Counted from the stretch's first letter, positions 32,561 to 44,718 are shown. The stretch: 64,000 nt of DNA from Mesocentrotus franciscanus (GCA_037976565.1 CP137680.1:13503804-13567803); one strand, 5' to 3'. Made by a program: numbers and translations. Notes: a model not told the origin generated them from the sequence alone.

Positions 32561-32863
32561 CAATTAGGCTTGAAAGGGAAGTAGAAAAGGAGAAGCTGAG
32601 TTCTTAATTAATAATTAAGTGTAACAGGTCAAAATTGTACTGTTTTGTGGTGAAAAGACCAATCAAACATATTATGTAAAGGTAGTATTAGTCTACACCC
32701 GCTCTGATAAGAACCCCCAAATTAACCTCCAAAACAAAAGCCTTCCTGTCTCCCTCCCAGTACTAAAGCCCCCTCGTTTGATTAACAAGAAATAAGACCC
32801 TTTCCCAGAACAGATTACCGGTACATGTGTAAGCTAGACCACCACGAGAGCTAGTGTAACTGT

Positions 32864-32985
32864 TATAAAAGTGGGCAGAGGTATTTGTCAGATTCACTCC
32901 TGCACTGCACCCCCATCCATGGGGCAGGCAGGCAGCTAGGAGGTCGTCTCTGCATCAAGCTTTTGGGGTTACATTATATTAGGTA
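32864..32985 (+). promoter_or_regulatory. candidate TATA promoter and short non-coding first exon
   Basis: TATAAAA (32864-32870) is followed about 30 bp later by TTCACTC (initiator-like, near 32896), and the putative exon ends at a GTAAGAAG donor after ATTATATTAG (about 32981). A possible second exon lies at about 33426-33510 between TTCCTTTAG and GGTGAGTGG. No coding frame is supported, so this could be the 5' end of a gene transcribed rightward, a non-coding RNA, or chance. Confidence 0.25.
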
Positions 32986-33654
32986 AGAAGATTATTCTTT
33001 TGTCAAGTTTAATAATTATTAAGATAATTAGTATTTTTGTAGATGTATTCTGATATGTTAGTTGATCATAACCTTGGTATCGTTCTGGATGATACGTTAA
33101 TGTGCTGAATTAATATGCATTCTGTAAGCTAGGTGTGGCATTTTATCTGTTTAATCATTATATAGTAGGTTGATTTCGTTAGTGGGTTAAGCATTTGATT
33201 CTGATTTGGTAATAGTAATTTGAGATGATTTGAATGTTACTATGTAATATTCTGTTCTAGTAATCTTGAGGAGTTATAGTTATAATGTACGTGTTGTTGA
33301 TATAGGTTAACTATGGATAATCATATTTTGCGGACCAGATGTTAGTAATATTAATAGTTTGCGGTTAACGTCATTGAATCGTTTTCAGTGTTTCACAATA
33401 ATTTGTATTAATTATTATTCCTTTAGGTGTTAACACTAACAGACAACATGTAAGAAGGAGGGTACCATCAGAGGAAACCGGTCCTCTATATAGGCCAGAT
33501 TGCCAGGGTGAGTGGTTATTACATATAGGCCACTAATTCGATGTAGTTTTAATGGGAAATTATGTTTGATTGTTTGACAATTATAGTGCTTCTTTTTCTT
33601 TTCTCCATAACATGTGCTCCTAATAAAGCGACAAAGAGCAATTTTTTCTTTAAT
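32986..33654. other. non-coding; possible intron
   Basis: Unusually T/G-rich on the + strand between 33000 and 33420 (TTAGTATTTTTGTAG, GTTAGTTGATC), as intron sequence often is. Nothing else recognised. Confidence 0.35.
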
Positions 33655-33960
33655 TTTCCCCCAAAGCTTGCTCGCTACGATCGCTTGCATTTTTTAATTC
33701 ATATAATTATGTTAATTATGAAAGATATTTTCAGTCTTTCATGATTAGATTGTGCTTAAAACCAGTAGCGTACTCACAACATAGTGGTATATACCAATTA
33801 ATGTCTAAAAATTGTATATTTTCGCTTTGATATTTCCCTTTGTATGTGCCCTTTTTTTCTCCAGAAAGTGTCCTTTGTTGTTGTTGCCCCCTCCCCCTCT
33901 GAATATATTGATTAGTTATATGAATTCGGCGAAACATTGATGCGGCCAGCCAGTTAGCTC
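33655..33960 (-). repeat. fragment of the hAT-like element seen at 38450-39940, inverted
   Basis: Reverse complement of 33655-33775 reads AAGCACAATCTAATCATGAAAGACTGAAAATA...ATAATTATATGAATTAAAAAATGCAAGCGATCGTAGCGAGC, matching 25310-25420 and 38815-38900. The GGGCAACAACAACAAAGGACACTTTCTGG that follows belongs to the same low-complexity interior. Confidence 0.6.
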
Positions 33961-35540
33961 GAGCGAGCAGCATACACCTAGCTATGGATGTAATGCCAAC
34001 TTGCTGTGGTCCGCACGCAGCGTCTAATTTTTCAGGAGCTTAAGCACCGTTTTACGCTTTGATACCGTGTTGCCGGTTTTGAATTTTTTGGGCGACGGTC
34101 GCTATTTAGATTTTCTACGGAAAGACTCACAACAAGCACTTTATTCATGACACATTTTGAAGACACTACAAAAAAAAGTTTTAAAAAAAAAGTTAAAAAA
34201 AACTCCGACCGACCGACCCATGTTTTGGCACCTAAAGGGCAATACAACATCTTTTTTTTTTTAGGCCTAACGGACGTAGTTTGGGGATCGCGCGATGAGT
34301 TGGGAGTTGAGACACCGCGCTGTGTGTGGGATTGATGCGTGTTATAGAAGAATAAAAATAGAAAACGGACAGAATCTGGACTACTGTTTACCTAGTAAGT
34401 CCAGAATCTGGCCGATTTAATTTTGATCTCCACCACACCGACGCAATGCGATGCGACCTTCCCCTACTTACTAATACTCGCTGCCAGCCGAAGATGGCGT
34501 GACCCTTGAATTAGCCTGAGGACGCCCGGCGAAAATAGGGCTGGTGCGTATGAGTTCGTTGTCGTTGATAACGCCATTTTCGGCGGCTTGAATCAAGCGT
34601 AGGGAATATAAAGTACCGGCCAGATTCTGGACTTCTGATTACCAATTTACCATGATCAACTCGTCATATTTGGAGCTCTATTGTCTCTGTCCCACATTAT
34701 CCTTTCCCGACACGAAATCTAATTAGAGTATCATTTTGAGTGCCTTTTGTCTCAAGTCAAAGTGTAATAGGATCAAAAATGAATAGCGCCATCTTACGTG
34801 CAACTTCCTCACAGTCCAGTTGTATTAGTCCAGTTGTATGAGTGTTCAGGACTACATGAATTTTTACAAGAACTACTGATACATTAGAAATGCGAGTGGC
34901 GGGTTAAAGGGAGTATGAGCACCCCTGCAAAATGTGTAAGTCTTCATTTGCTTGTCGGAGATTTTTTTTTTCTTCCAGATATTCCAATGCCCCTAGTACA
35001 AGAAAGAATTTAAAATAAAAACAGTATTGAGATTGTGCCCTATGCGGCATGTTGGGGGACAAAGGAGCATCTGAAAAGGTTATTATTATTAGTAGTAGTA
35101 GTAATAGTATTATTATCCTTATCATTATTATTATTATTATTAATATTATCATTATCATTAATTGTTTGTTTGTCAGATGTGTACATCAACTAATAACTAA
35201 CAGATGCACAATTTGTTCCTAAACAATTCTTTACCATTTTCCTGCACCCAAATAACGTTTCAAATTGACGACCCCCAAAAAAAAAAAAAAAAAAAAAAAA
35301 AAAATTCCATAAGAATAACCATTTCTGCCTGGGACATTAGGTCTACATCCCTTCTTTTTGCGGGAAATGCTTGTACATGCCAGACATAGCAACGATTGAA
35401 CGATCTGTACATTTTAAAATGCATTATTTTGCTTATTTGTGGATAAATTCGATTCCCTTAGATTTAGATAAAAACATGCAAAAAACATTTCAAAAAATAT
35501 ATAATGATAATTTTAAAAATGTTTTTATTTTAGTTTCAAA
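33961..35540. other. non-coding with simple repeats
   Basis: Contains a poly-A tract of about 28 (35277-35304) and ATT/AGT triplets at about 35080-35165. TCCAGAATCTGG-type words recur three times (near 34370, 34400 and 34623), suggesting an old short repeat. No gene supported. Confidence 0.4.
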
Positions 35541-35846
35541 GGAATTCAATGTTTTTACCAACACTTTGTAATACCTTTAAAATATTATAAGAATTATAAT
35601 AAATTATTCTTTCTGTGCATTAACTAAAACTCGATCTAAAAATTAATACAAATGCACCATGGTCGAACTATAGCTTCGCAGGAAATAGAGTAAGGAATTC
35701 AATGTTTTTACCAACACTTTGTAATACCTTTAAAATATTATAAGAATTATAATAAATTATTCTTTCTGTGCATTAACTACAACTCGATCTAAAAATTAAT
35801 ACAAATGCACCATGGTCGAACTATAGCTTCGCAGGAAATAGAGTAT
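35541..35846. repeat. 153-bp tandem duplication
   Basis: GGAATTCAATGTTTTTACC starts at 35541 and again at 35694; the units are almost identical (AACTAAAACTCG versus AACTACAACTCG) and end GCAGGAAATAGAGTA. Confidence 0.9.
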
Positions 35847-36093
35847 AATAATTATGTGCAGGAGAACACAAAATGTTTTCATCATTACATGTCCAATTAT
35901 AGCATCTCATATAATCCTTCTGCATGCTACCAGGAGGATGTCAGACCAAAGATAGTCTGCAGCTACAGACTCAAATTTGACACTTAAACAAAAGTCCACA
36001 TAGTCTTGAGCACAGCCTAACTCTGTAAGTCTCTTGCTGTGTCAGGAGCAGGTACAGTACAAGGCGATTTGGCTGCGGTCTCTGTATAGTCTT
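35847..36093. repeat. diverged ~140-bp repeat left of the LINE (pairs with 38283-38430)
   Basis: From about 35940: GTCTGCAGCTACAGACTCAAATTTGACACTTAA and AGCCTAACTCTGTAAGTCTC parallel GTCTGCCGCCACAGACTCCAATTTGACACTTAA and AGCCTAGCTCTGTCAGTCTC at 38290-38370. The two copies flank the minus-strand LINE. Confidence 0.65.
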
Positions 36094-36645
36094 AGATAAG
36101 ATAAGATAAGATATTTATTCGTCTTTCTTTCAAATGTCACATAGAGCAGTACATGAAATCATTACACATTTACAATGCAAACAAAAAAGATTATGACAAT
36201 GATAAAACAAAGTGAACTAAAAGAAAGACGAAGAGACCCTGGTAAAAGCAGAGCTTGTAAGTTTTAGGGTCCCCTCTGGACCAAATAATTGGTTGGTACA
36301 TAAAAAAGCAACAAGATAACCATGATGGGAGTATATATTTGTGACTACCTAAGAATACATTAAGAAAAAGGTGGTATAAGAAACAAGAAGTGTACACAAA
36401 ATTCGGGAAACTAGACTAGACGAGACAAGACGGGAGAAAAGAGAAAATATGAGAAATAATAAAAGACTACAGCATATCGACAATAGGCACAGCACACAAC
36501 GAGCACAAGACAACAGTGGGAGGGGATAAAAGGCTGACAATCTGAAAATATTCAATTAGACACATAATATCAAGAAGAAGGAATTATATACATATGTAAT
36601 AACATAATAGATCTATCATCAAAATAACTACGAAAATGAACTACT

Positions 36646-36942
36646 CTATGAGTCACAATATTTATCGAGAAGATAAACCTTAAGTGTACACTTAAATGCA
36701 GAGAGACTAGTTTGCTTAACGCTAGAGCCATGAGAGTTCCAGAATCTAGGTCCAGTACAAACCAAAGTATTAAAAGTAAACTTTGTCCTTACTTGGGGTA
36801 AGTGAAACGCAGAGGCATTTCGTGTAGCATGGTCATGAACTTGACTATTTTTCCTAAACATACCGACAAGAGCCTGTGGTAGGACACCAGAATTGAAGTT
36901 GTACATTAGTGCACCCAGTTGAAGGTGAGAAATATCTTGCAC
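36646..36942 (-). pseudogene. CR1-like ORF2 C-terminal remnant
   Basis: Contains HDHATRNASAFHLPQVRT, CTGPRFWNSHG and SLSAFKCTLKVYLLDKY, the conserved end of CR1-group ORF2. The natural stop is at 36646. It is separated from the RT core by stops. Confidence 0.8.
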
Positions 36943-37120
36943 CTTTAAAATTCTATGCGTATAAAAAGCGGATTAGTGTGTGTACGAAAGCTAACATTAC
37001 AAATAATTCTTAAGATCCTCTTTTGAATCAAGTATAATTTTTCAAGATTAGTTTTAAGAGAGTTACCCCAAGCAAGAACACCATAATTCAGATAGGGAAG
37101 GATTAATGTTGAATACATTA

Positions 37121-37801
37121 TTAGAGAATGTCTTTAGGAAAAATTGATTTCAACTTATGAATTACGCCACTGTTTTTTGACAATGTCTTACGGAGATGAT
37201 TTACATGAATTTTCCAACTCATTTGCTCATCAATGTGCAAACCAAGGAATTTTGTTGATGATACCCTATCTATCAATACATTATTAAATGATACATCTCC
37301 CGGAAGCACTTTTATTGTATTACTAAAAAACATATAATTTGTCTTTTGCAGATTTAAAGACAATTTATTTGCTTGAATCCACAAAGTAATTTTACTTAGT
37401 TCGAGATTAACCGTTTCTAACAGAGTTTGTGGATTTTTGTGTGAGTAGTACAAGCTGGAATCATCAGCAAATAAAATGAATGACAAAATATCAGATGAGA
37501 AATGAAAGTCATTAATATATACAATTAACAAGAGTGGACCAAGGAGAGATCCCTGAGGAACGCCGCATGTGACATCCTGTAACCCTGATTCAAAACCGTT
37601 TAAAGAAACAAATTGTTTCCTGTCAGCTAAGTAGCTCTTAAACCAATCCAGAGCTGTGCCCCTGACACCATAATGTGATAATTTCTCTAGTAAAATGTCA
37701 TGATCTATAGTATCAAATGCCTTGGAATAATCAAGAAATATACCGATTGTGTGCATCTTTTTGTCTATTGCTTGTGAAACCTTATCTATAAAGTGCAGCA
37801 A
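37121..37801 (-). pseudogene. CR1-like reverse transcriptase core
   Basis: 226 open codons hold FLDYSKAFDTIDHDIL (catalytic Asp), GVPQGSLLGPLLLIVYINDF, the FADDSSLYY box, NKLSLNLQKTNYM and TKFLGLHIDEQMSW. These are all central RT motifs in the proper order. The core is intact, but flanking N- and C-terminal parts are in other frames, so the element is not functional as it stands. Confidence 0.9.
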
Positions 37802-38080
37802 GGCATGAGAGGTAGTATGTTTCTCTCGAAACCCAAACTGAAGTGAAATTTGAAAATATTTTACTTTAAAAAAAAAATTCTAATGTTCTAACATACATCA
37901 CTTTCTCAAGGATCTTTGAGAAGGAGGTTAAAAGGGAAATAGGGCGATAATTTGAGAAAGATTGGGGATCTCCCTTTTTAAAACGGGTACGACTTTTGCA
38001 ATTTTCATACTTTCAGGGACTATTCCATTTAACATTGTAGCTAGTGCATTAGGCCTACGACTGACATGGATTTGTGCCTG

Positions 38081-38449
38081 GAAACTAGACCAAAGATGAC
38101 CCTCGATGAGTGAGGCAGTGACGATGTAATATAGGTCAAGGAATGCGAAGAGAAGATGAAGACCTAACCGAGCCCGAGCAAGCATTAATTTTGACCGGGC
38201 GCTGAACCCGTAATCGAAGCTGGCTAACCCGATAATGAACTCGCAGACATCTGCTCAGTCAGCTTTCTCCGATCCGCGGTTGGGACCTAGTCTGCCGCCA
38301 CAGACTCCAATTTGACACTTAACCATAATTTCTAAAGCCTCGAGTTGAGCCTAGCTCTGTCAGTCTCTGGTTGTGTGCAGGTACAGTAAAGCATCTATGC
38401 AGTATGCTGGCAGCCTTTTATAGTCTCACAATGCATATACTGATATACG
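38081..38449. repeat. right flank of the LINE with the second 140-bp repeat copy
   Basis: 38283-38430 is the diverged copy of the repeat at 35940-36090. The hAT-like element begins immediately after it. Confidence 0.6.
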
Positions 38450-39940
38450 CAGGGGCGGCCGAGCGACTTCCAAAGTGGGGGCACCAACGAAAAAGGGCAC
38501 TTTCTAGAAAAAGGGAACCTACAAAGAGAAATCTCAAAGCGAAAACATACAATTTTGTTTAGACATTGGTATATACCCCTACATTGTGATTACACTATCA
38601 GGGATGATTTCAATATTTGTTTCTCTTTATACATCATACAAGATAGGCCTATTGCTTTTAATAAGCACCATACTTTTGCAGTTGGGTGTGATGGACTGAA
38701 TTCATTTGCGAGCGAGCGAAGCGAGTGAGGAAAATTTTTAATATTTGTGAGGGTCTCAATGCGAAAAATTACATCTTATAAAGAAGAAAAAACCCAATCC
38801 TGATGGGTTATAAGCAAATTCTCATAACGGAAGACTGAAAAGACCTTTGATAAGTAACATAATTATATCATCTATAAATGCGAGTGAGCGTAGCGATCAT
38901 GCTGTGGGGGAAATTGCTCCTAGCGCTTGAAATTAGGGGCGCGTTTAATGATGAGAGGAAAAGGGGACACTTATCGAAAGTGATAAGACACTTATTAGAA
39001 AAGAAAAGGAGCACATGTAAAAGTACAAAGGGTAATCAGAGGTGAAAATGGGGCACTCCTTACAACTGAAAAGAGGCACTTATGAGAATGGGAAATGGGC
39101 ATTTATCAACGGAAAAGGTGCACCCATCAGATTTTGATAGGGGCATTTATGAAAAAGGGGATAGCTCCCTTATTAGAAAGGAAAAGGGGCACGTATCCTT
39201 GTCAAAAGGGAAATTATCAGAGGTGAAAAGGGGCACTGACCAGATATGAAAAGGGGCACTTATGAGAATGAAAAAAAGGCAATTATAATAAAGGAAAATG
39301 TGCATTTGTTGACCGAAAAGGGGCACCGATCAGATTTTAATAGGGGCATTTATCGGAGATGAAAGTGGGCTTTTATGAGAAGGGGGAAGTGGCTCTTATT
39401 AAAAAGAAAAAGAGGCACATGTTAAAATAAACGGGGCACTAATCAAAGAGGTAATTATGAGAAGGGGAAGGGGCACTTATAAGAAGGAAAAAGAGCATTT
39501 ATTAGAAAGGAAAAGGGGCAGTTATTAGAGGTGAAAATGGGCACTCATCAGAGATGAAAAGGGCACTTATCAGGAGGGGAAGGGGCACTTGTCAAAGTAA
39601 AACGAGCAGCTCTCAGATTTGAATAGGGCAATTATCAGAGGTGAAGGGGGCACTTATCAAAAGTGAAAAGGGGCACTTACTAGAGATTTAAAAGGGCACT
39701 CATGAGAATGGAAAATGGACACTTATTGCAAAGGAAAATGGGAACTTGTCGAGGGAAAAGGGGCACGTATCAAAATAAAAAGGGCACTCATCAGAGGTGA
39801 AAAGGGGAAGGGGCACTTTTACAAAGTAATTGGGGCACTTGCCAAAGTAAAGGGGCACTTTTCTTATGTAAAAAGGGGCACTTTGGGGGTGCTTGAAAAA
39901 AATGGGGGCACTGTGCCCCCCTCCCGGAGGGCCGCCTCTG
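38450..39940. mobile_element. 1.49-kb hAT-like non-autonomous element filled with minisatellite
   Basis: It is bounded by the perfect 8-bp duplication GATATACG (38442-38449, 39941-39948). The ends are CAGGGGCGGCC and the complement of GGCCGCCTCTG, classical hAT-type termini. The interior from about 38930 to 39900 is a degenerate array of 20-30-bp units built on GAAAAGGGGCACTTATCAGA. No transposase. Fragments of the same family lie at 25300-25600 and 33655-33960. Short frames here are repeat artefacts. Confidence 0.92.
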
Positions 39941-40050
39941 GATATACGCATAACAAGGGTTTGTGTCTGCATATTTCTTGTGCCCAGACGCCATTTAATT
40001 ACTAGCCCTACAATCCCAAGATGAGCTTTTGCATCTCAAGACGACGGGAC

Positions 40051-40431
40051 ACATTATTGTATATCCACTGGACCTATAGCTTATGGCTGTGAATAATGAA
40101 TAATATTCTTGTTGCAATGTGGTACAACACATTATAATTATTCCTGCATTGATTTATTTTCCAGACTCGAGCAGTGTGATTGGATTAGGCCTATTATGTG
40201 TTGCGCTATTATTGAATACTGCTATTAATCTCAATTATTGTTGTACATTATTGTATATCCACTGGACCTATAGCTTATGGCTGTGAATAATGAATAATAT
40301 TCTTGTTGCAATGTGGTACAACACATTATAATTATTCCTGCATTGATTTATTTTCCAGACTCGAGCAGTGTGATTGGATTAGGCCTATTATGTGTTGCGC
40401 TATTATTGAATACTGCTATTAATCTCAATTA
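40051..40431. repeat. 194-bp tandem duplication
   Basis: ACATTATTGTATATCCACTGG begins at 40051 and again at 40245. The units appear identical through GAATACTGCTATTAATCTCAATTA, so the duplication is recent or an assembly artefact. Confidence 0.92.
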
Positions 40432-40610
40432 GAGGGCCCCCTGCAAAAGCCAATTATTAATACCCCAGCCATTGCCAGGTACCCATTTGGGTGGAGAGTG
40501 GCAAATGTGGATTAATGTCTTGAAGGACGTCCGTGCCGGGTTGAGATTCGAACCCTCAACACTCAGTGGACTGAGAGCCAAGCATGAGCCACTATAATAT
40601 ACCACGTCAA
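40432..40610 (-). mobile_element. tRNA-derived SINE
   Basis: On the minus strand TGGCTCATGCTTGG (40578-40591) and GGTTCGAATCTC (40543-40554) fit pol III boxes A and B at tRNA spacing. The body reads CGTCCTTCAAGACATTAATCCACATTTGCCACTCTCCACCC and ends in the TACCTGGCAATGGCTGGGGTATTAATAATTGG tail. The body is shared with the fragment near 46.6 kb. Confidence 0.75.
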
Positions 40611-40914
40611 CTTCTAGTATCATATTAATTTTTTTTTTAGTTTAACTGATCTGAGGCAAGAGTAAATGAATCATAATTATGTAGATGTGATGATTGATTC
40701 ACATTTTTGAAAAGATGATTATAGAAATCAATAAATCAATTATCACTGGTATCCTATAGTATCAACGCCATTGGATGATAAGGTCGTTATGATTATTTTC
40801 ATTCCTATATCAATACCTTATAGTATTCGAATGTGTATACAGTATATAGATAGAGGTCGTTGGTAGGTCGTGCATTACTTTATTCTGTCCATGGTCCATG
40901 GTCAGCTAGCCATG
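40611..40914. other. short non-coding stretch
   Basis: Nothing recognised. Confidence 0.3.
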
Positions 40915-41135
40915 TTGACCTCATGACCTGCTTTCTTTGTCTCCTCCCCCAACCCCCCCCCCCACACACACACACATACACACACTTCATTTCGACAGGA
41001 CTGTATTCGCATGTTGAAAATGCAGTCCGCAAAGTAGGCCTAATAATAATGAAGCGTGTTCATGATGGTAAGGAATTCCGTTCAAGTTTCCTCCTAAAAT
41101 CATGATTATAAAAATGATAATTATCTATTTGTGTC
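40915..41135. repeat. segmental duplicate, copy 1 (pairs with 42735-42950)
   Basis: CATGACCTGCTTTCT, a C-run plus (AC)n, then TTCATTTCGACAGGACTGTATT...GTTCATGATGGTAAGGAATTC...AAATCATGATTATAAAAATGATAA. Both copies keep an acceptor-like TTTCGACAG followed by an open stretch (GLY..VENAV.K.GLII), but no transcript evidence exists and the similarity is at the DNA level throughout. Confidence 0.8.
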
Positions 41136-42147
41136 GTGGAAGGAATAAAATCCTGAACATGCATATAATATTTCCCTTACAAACAACTATTTTCTATACA
41201 ACAGTACTTTTTTCTCACATAAAAGCAATAAACACGTACTTGATATTTTTTTAACAAAAAAGAGCAAAATAGAAACGACATGTAGACCTATATAGTCTCT
41301 TTTAAATTATTAAGCGAGTGCATTGGTTGACAATTAGAGACACAATTTGAAGTGAAATAAATAACAAACTTTGGCCGTCCAGTCAATATGATACAAAATC
41401 ATGTTATTATATTGCAATTTCACCACGTGTTGAGTCTATTTATACAATGTACGTATACAGTGTATACAATGAAATTGAAATGGCAAACACGCACAAGTTT
41501 TAAAAATTGATCTAGGGGCATCATACGGAAAAATACCAGATATCAAATCAATTGGAACTTCCTCGTCCTCATTTAATAAAAAACTTTAAGGAACACTTTC
41601 ATTTGGACTAATAATCTTGGAATACTACCAACCGTTTGGGTTTTGATACAACGGAAGATAAGTGGAAATTATCCACAATTATTCAAGATTGCACTTATAA
41701 ATAAATTCCCCAATAGACAAATTAGTCTGAGACATATTTTGTTTCACTCAACGGCGAATATGAGCAATGCATGGCGACCAACTTGACTTTGAATTTGCTT
41801 TTTTGCCTTCACCATCGTCTCCTCAATCGACTGACTCAGATCCTTAAAAAAAAAATAATAATTAAAACCGCGCGTTATAAAGTGGAGGGTAAAGAAAAAA
41901 GAGACAATAAGTCTTGGGCCAGCCATGCACCTGTTTCGCTTTGTCTTCACTCTCCAATTAATTATCACTGGTCATCGATAGAAGACCCCTGCCCCCCTCG
42001 TCTCATCCACCCCCATCCCTCCTATGGCGGAAGATGACGGCTTAACAAATTCTGCGAACTTTATAGATAAAATGCAGTGAAAACATAAAAATGGTAAATC
42101 ATTATTTCTTTCGCTGGACATGATTAATTTGGGGACTCGATATTTAA
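41136..42147. other. non-coding, nothing recognised
   Basis: AT-rich between two copies of the duplicate; no supported gene. Confidence 0.4.
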
Positions 42148-42685
42148 AGGGGAATTCCAGCCTGATATTAAGTTGGTTTAAATGAAAGCAGAAAATGAAA
42201 GAAACAAATTAGTGTAAGTTTGAGCAAAATCCGATTAGAAATAGGGAAGTTATGTATTTTTGAAGCTGTCTTCAGTGAAACACAAATTGGAAACACTGTG
42301 ACGTATCATGCGAGCTCCTCTCCAATTTGCTCTTTACAGAAAATTCCATAAACTTTCATTTTCTTAGTTACTGATGACAGGGTATAAATTTGTTTCATAT
42401 AGGGTTGTATAAAAAAAATATTTGCAATAATTGTATATAGGATTGAAAAGTATTCAAAAGTATTGTTTTTTAAAAGTTTTTTGGTACTGTACAGGACAAA
42501 ATTAATGGGAGGGGAGCTCGCAAGATACGTCACAGAGTTGCCAATTTGTGTTTGATTGATTGCATCTTCAAAAATTCATATCTTTCTTATTTGTTATCGG
42601 TTTTTGCTCCAACTTTCACTGACCTGTTTCTCTAATTCTTCTGCTTCTATTAAAACCAACTTAATATCAGGGTTGACTTCCCCTT
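42148..42685. mobile_element. 538-bp palindromic MITE with TTAA flanks
   Basis: TTAA occurs on both sides (42144-42147, 42686-42689). The left end AGGGGAATTCCAGCCTGATATTAAGTTGG is mirrored at the right (CCAACTTAATATCAGGGTTGACTTCCCC). Inner words also mirror: CACAAATTGG/CCAATTTGTG, GTGACGTATC/GATACGTCAC and GAGCTCC/GGAGCTC. Half copies lie at 14815-14983 and 21984-22201. No coding capacity; TTAA suggests piggyBac-type mobilisation. Confidence 0.85.
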
Positions 42686-42734
42686 TTAAAGAGAACGATA
42701 ATGGCATATTATAGTATGTTTTCATGTATGTTTT

Positions 42735-42950
42735 GGCCATGACCTGCTTTCTATGTCCCCCCACCCCCCACACACACACCCACTTCATTTCGACAGGACT
42801 GTATTTGCAAGTTGAAAATGCAGTCCACAAAGCAGGCCTAATAATCATAATTATGCGTGTTCATGATGGTAAGGAATTCTGTTCAAGTTTCCTCCTAAAA
42901 AAAAAAATCATGATTATAAAAATGATAAATATCTATTACAGTAATAGTTT
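42735..42950. repeat. segmental duplicate, copy 2 (pairs with 40915-41135)
   Basis: About 90% identical to copy 1 by eye; the (AC)n tract is shorter and an A11 run is inserted near 42897. Confidence 0.8.
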
Positions 42951-44718
42951 GTAATTCAGTGCCTCGTATAAAGGTCACCATCGCCAGTGCCCGGGAAAGG
43001 AGGAGAGGGGGGGGGGTGCTTTTTCGAAAGTCAGATACTACATTTAAAAAATGAACTGGCGGCAGAAATAGCAAATGATTTATTTCACTCAATTTTTGCA
43101 GTGAATAATTTGTGTAAAATAATGTCTAATATATAAGAAAATTTGACAGTATTTCCTTTTTACCATGGAGATGTCCGATGATCGAGTGCCGACTCCATCA
43201 TGACATCATGTAAAGATAGATGGAAAGCATACGTTCAAGGTAAAATCAGATTTCCTCCCTATCTAAAAAATGGACTATTCAGGAGCTGGGAGTGCATGGG
43301 ATAGATAGCGACTTCGCACAGTCATCCCGACTTTGAACTGTGACACAGAATTGTGGGATGTAAAAAGTTCGTTCGACTGTGCAGATGTATACACAAAATA
43401 TCACTGCTTTCAATATTATGTTTGCTAATAATGGGCATTGGCCGTGGGAAAGAAAGAATTCGAGCCCTGCCAATTTGACAACGGTTAGTCGAAAATGGTA
43501 AATGATTATTTCGACGCTGTCTCTCAGTTTCAAAATTGGGGTGAAAAAGGCAGGTGGCAATCTGTATGTCTTACTCTGATTGCGTCAACCGGATACGAAA
43601 TGAGTTTTACCCTGAATATAATAATGACCTATTCCAGTGTTGCAATCCGGAAATTGTCAGAAATCGTGTTGGCTTCCTCAGCCCGGCAACTCTGGAAGTT
43701 ACGACAAAAGAAAAGAAAGGCAAAGCGGAAGAGGCCTTTGGAATGCGAAGTTTGGAATTCGAGGCACAAAAGAGAGCATTATTTTGTTGACATAAAGGTT
43801 ACCTGGTAAATATAGTGAGAGCAAGGACGGAACGGGTCATCGGAAAACGGGGCTATTTTAGGAGCTTGTATTGATGGAATGTTGAGATCACCTTCAGTGT
43901 AATAGTCGAGTTTAAACGTTTCCCATCGCCGCGCTAAACATGTAAAAGGCCTTTAATTATAAAAGAGACCGATATGAAAATGCACTTGACAGCAGTATGA
44001 AAATTTTGGAGTAAAGAAATCTATGCAGACACCAATCTTTATCACATTGGAGGATCACAAATATCGGCAGATCCAGAATATTTCCTGCGGAGAGGGCAGA
44101 GGTCCGACATTGCAATTCAATTCAAATCAAATAATTTTATTTCCATAACTCAATCAAAACATGAACAAAATGCTGTCATAAAAGGAACATAAAAATGACA
44201 TTTGCAATATAACATATAAAATGGAACTTGTTTGTTATTATAATACAATGTTAAATGTCGATAATCGATCAAAGCATTTTAGGAAAATACATAAGCATCA
44301 TAAATTAAGTCGAATTTCAATGGAAAAGAGAAATCCACAAAAAAGCAGCTAGAGCTGATGTTTGTCTGCATTATACCCAAAAAGGGAAGAAAGAAAGAAA
44401 TAGGAGTCTAAAAGGAAAAAGAAAAGGAAAGGAAAAAAGAAAGAAGAAAAAAACCTAATCCATACGTTTTATGTTTGTTCATAATTACATTTGCAAAAAT
44501 AAACAAAAAATACACACATGCACTGATCGGAAGTATGAGTATTCACAGGCATGAGAAAAACACGGTATAATTATAAAGCAGTGCATGTGGGGATAGAGGA
44601 CTAGCCTATGCTCCAGCACCCACGAGCGGTCGAGGACTCCATAATTTTATTAATTAAAAAAAAGTTGAATAATTTTGGTGCTTGGTTGTAACATGGACCT
44701 TCGTATAATAGGTCCAGT
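42951..44718. other. non-coding; probable LINE 3' tail near 44116
   Basis: Frames at 43495-43809 (about 100 codons) have no recognisable domain. GCAATTCAATTCAAATCAAATAATTTTATTTCC (44112-44145) has the form of a minus-strand LINE 3' end. The interval 44380-44460 is purine-rich low complexity. Confidence 0.4.

Larger units (their letters stand above)
36094..38080 (-). mobile_element. CR1-like LINE, 5'-truncated, with (GATAA)n tail
   Basis: Minus-strand RT starts at about 38075 with NGIVPESMKIAKVVPV, followed after a frameshift by the RT core (37801-37121) and the C-terminal domain (36942-36646). The 3' UTR runs to a GATAAGATAAGATAAGATA microsatellite at 36094-36113, the expected terminal repeat. 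A poly-A/T slip at 37868-37876 and the break near 37930 inactivate the N-terminal part. The endonuclease is missing. Confidence 0.85.

Noticed and set aside
43495..43809. 104-codon frame
   Set aside because: Overlaps another frame of similar length and shows no recognisable domain; too weak to call a gene.
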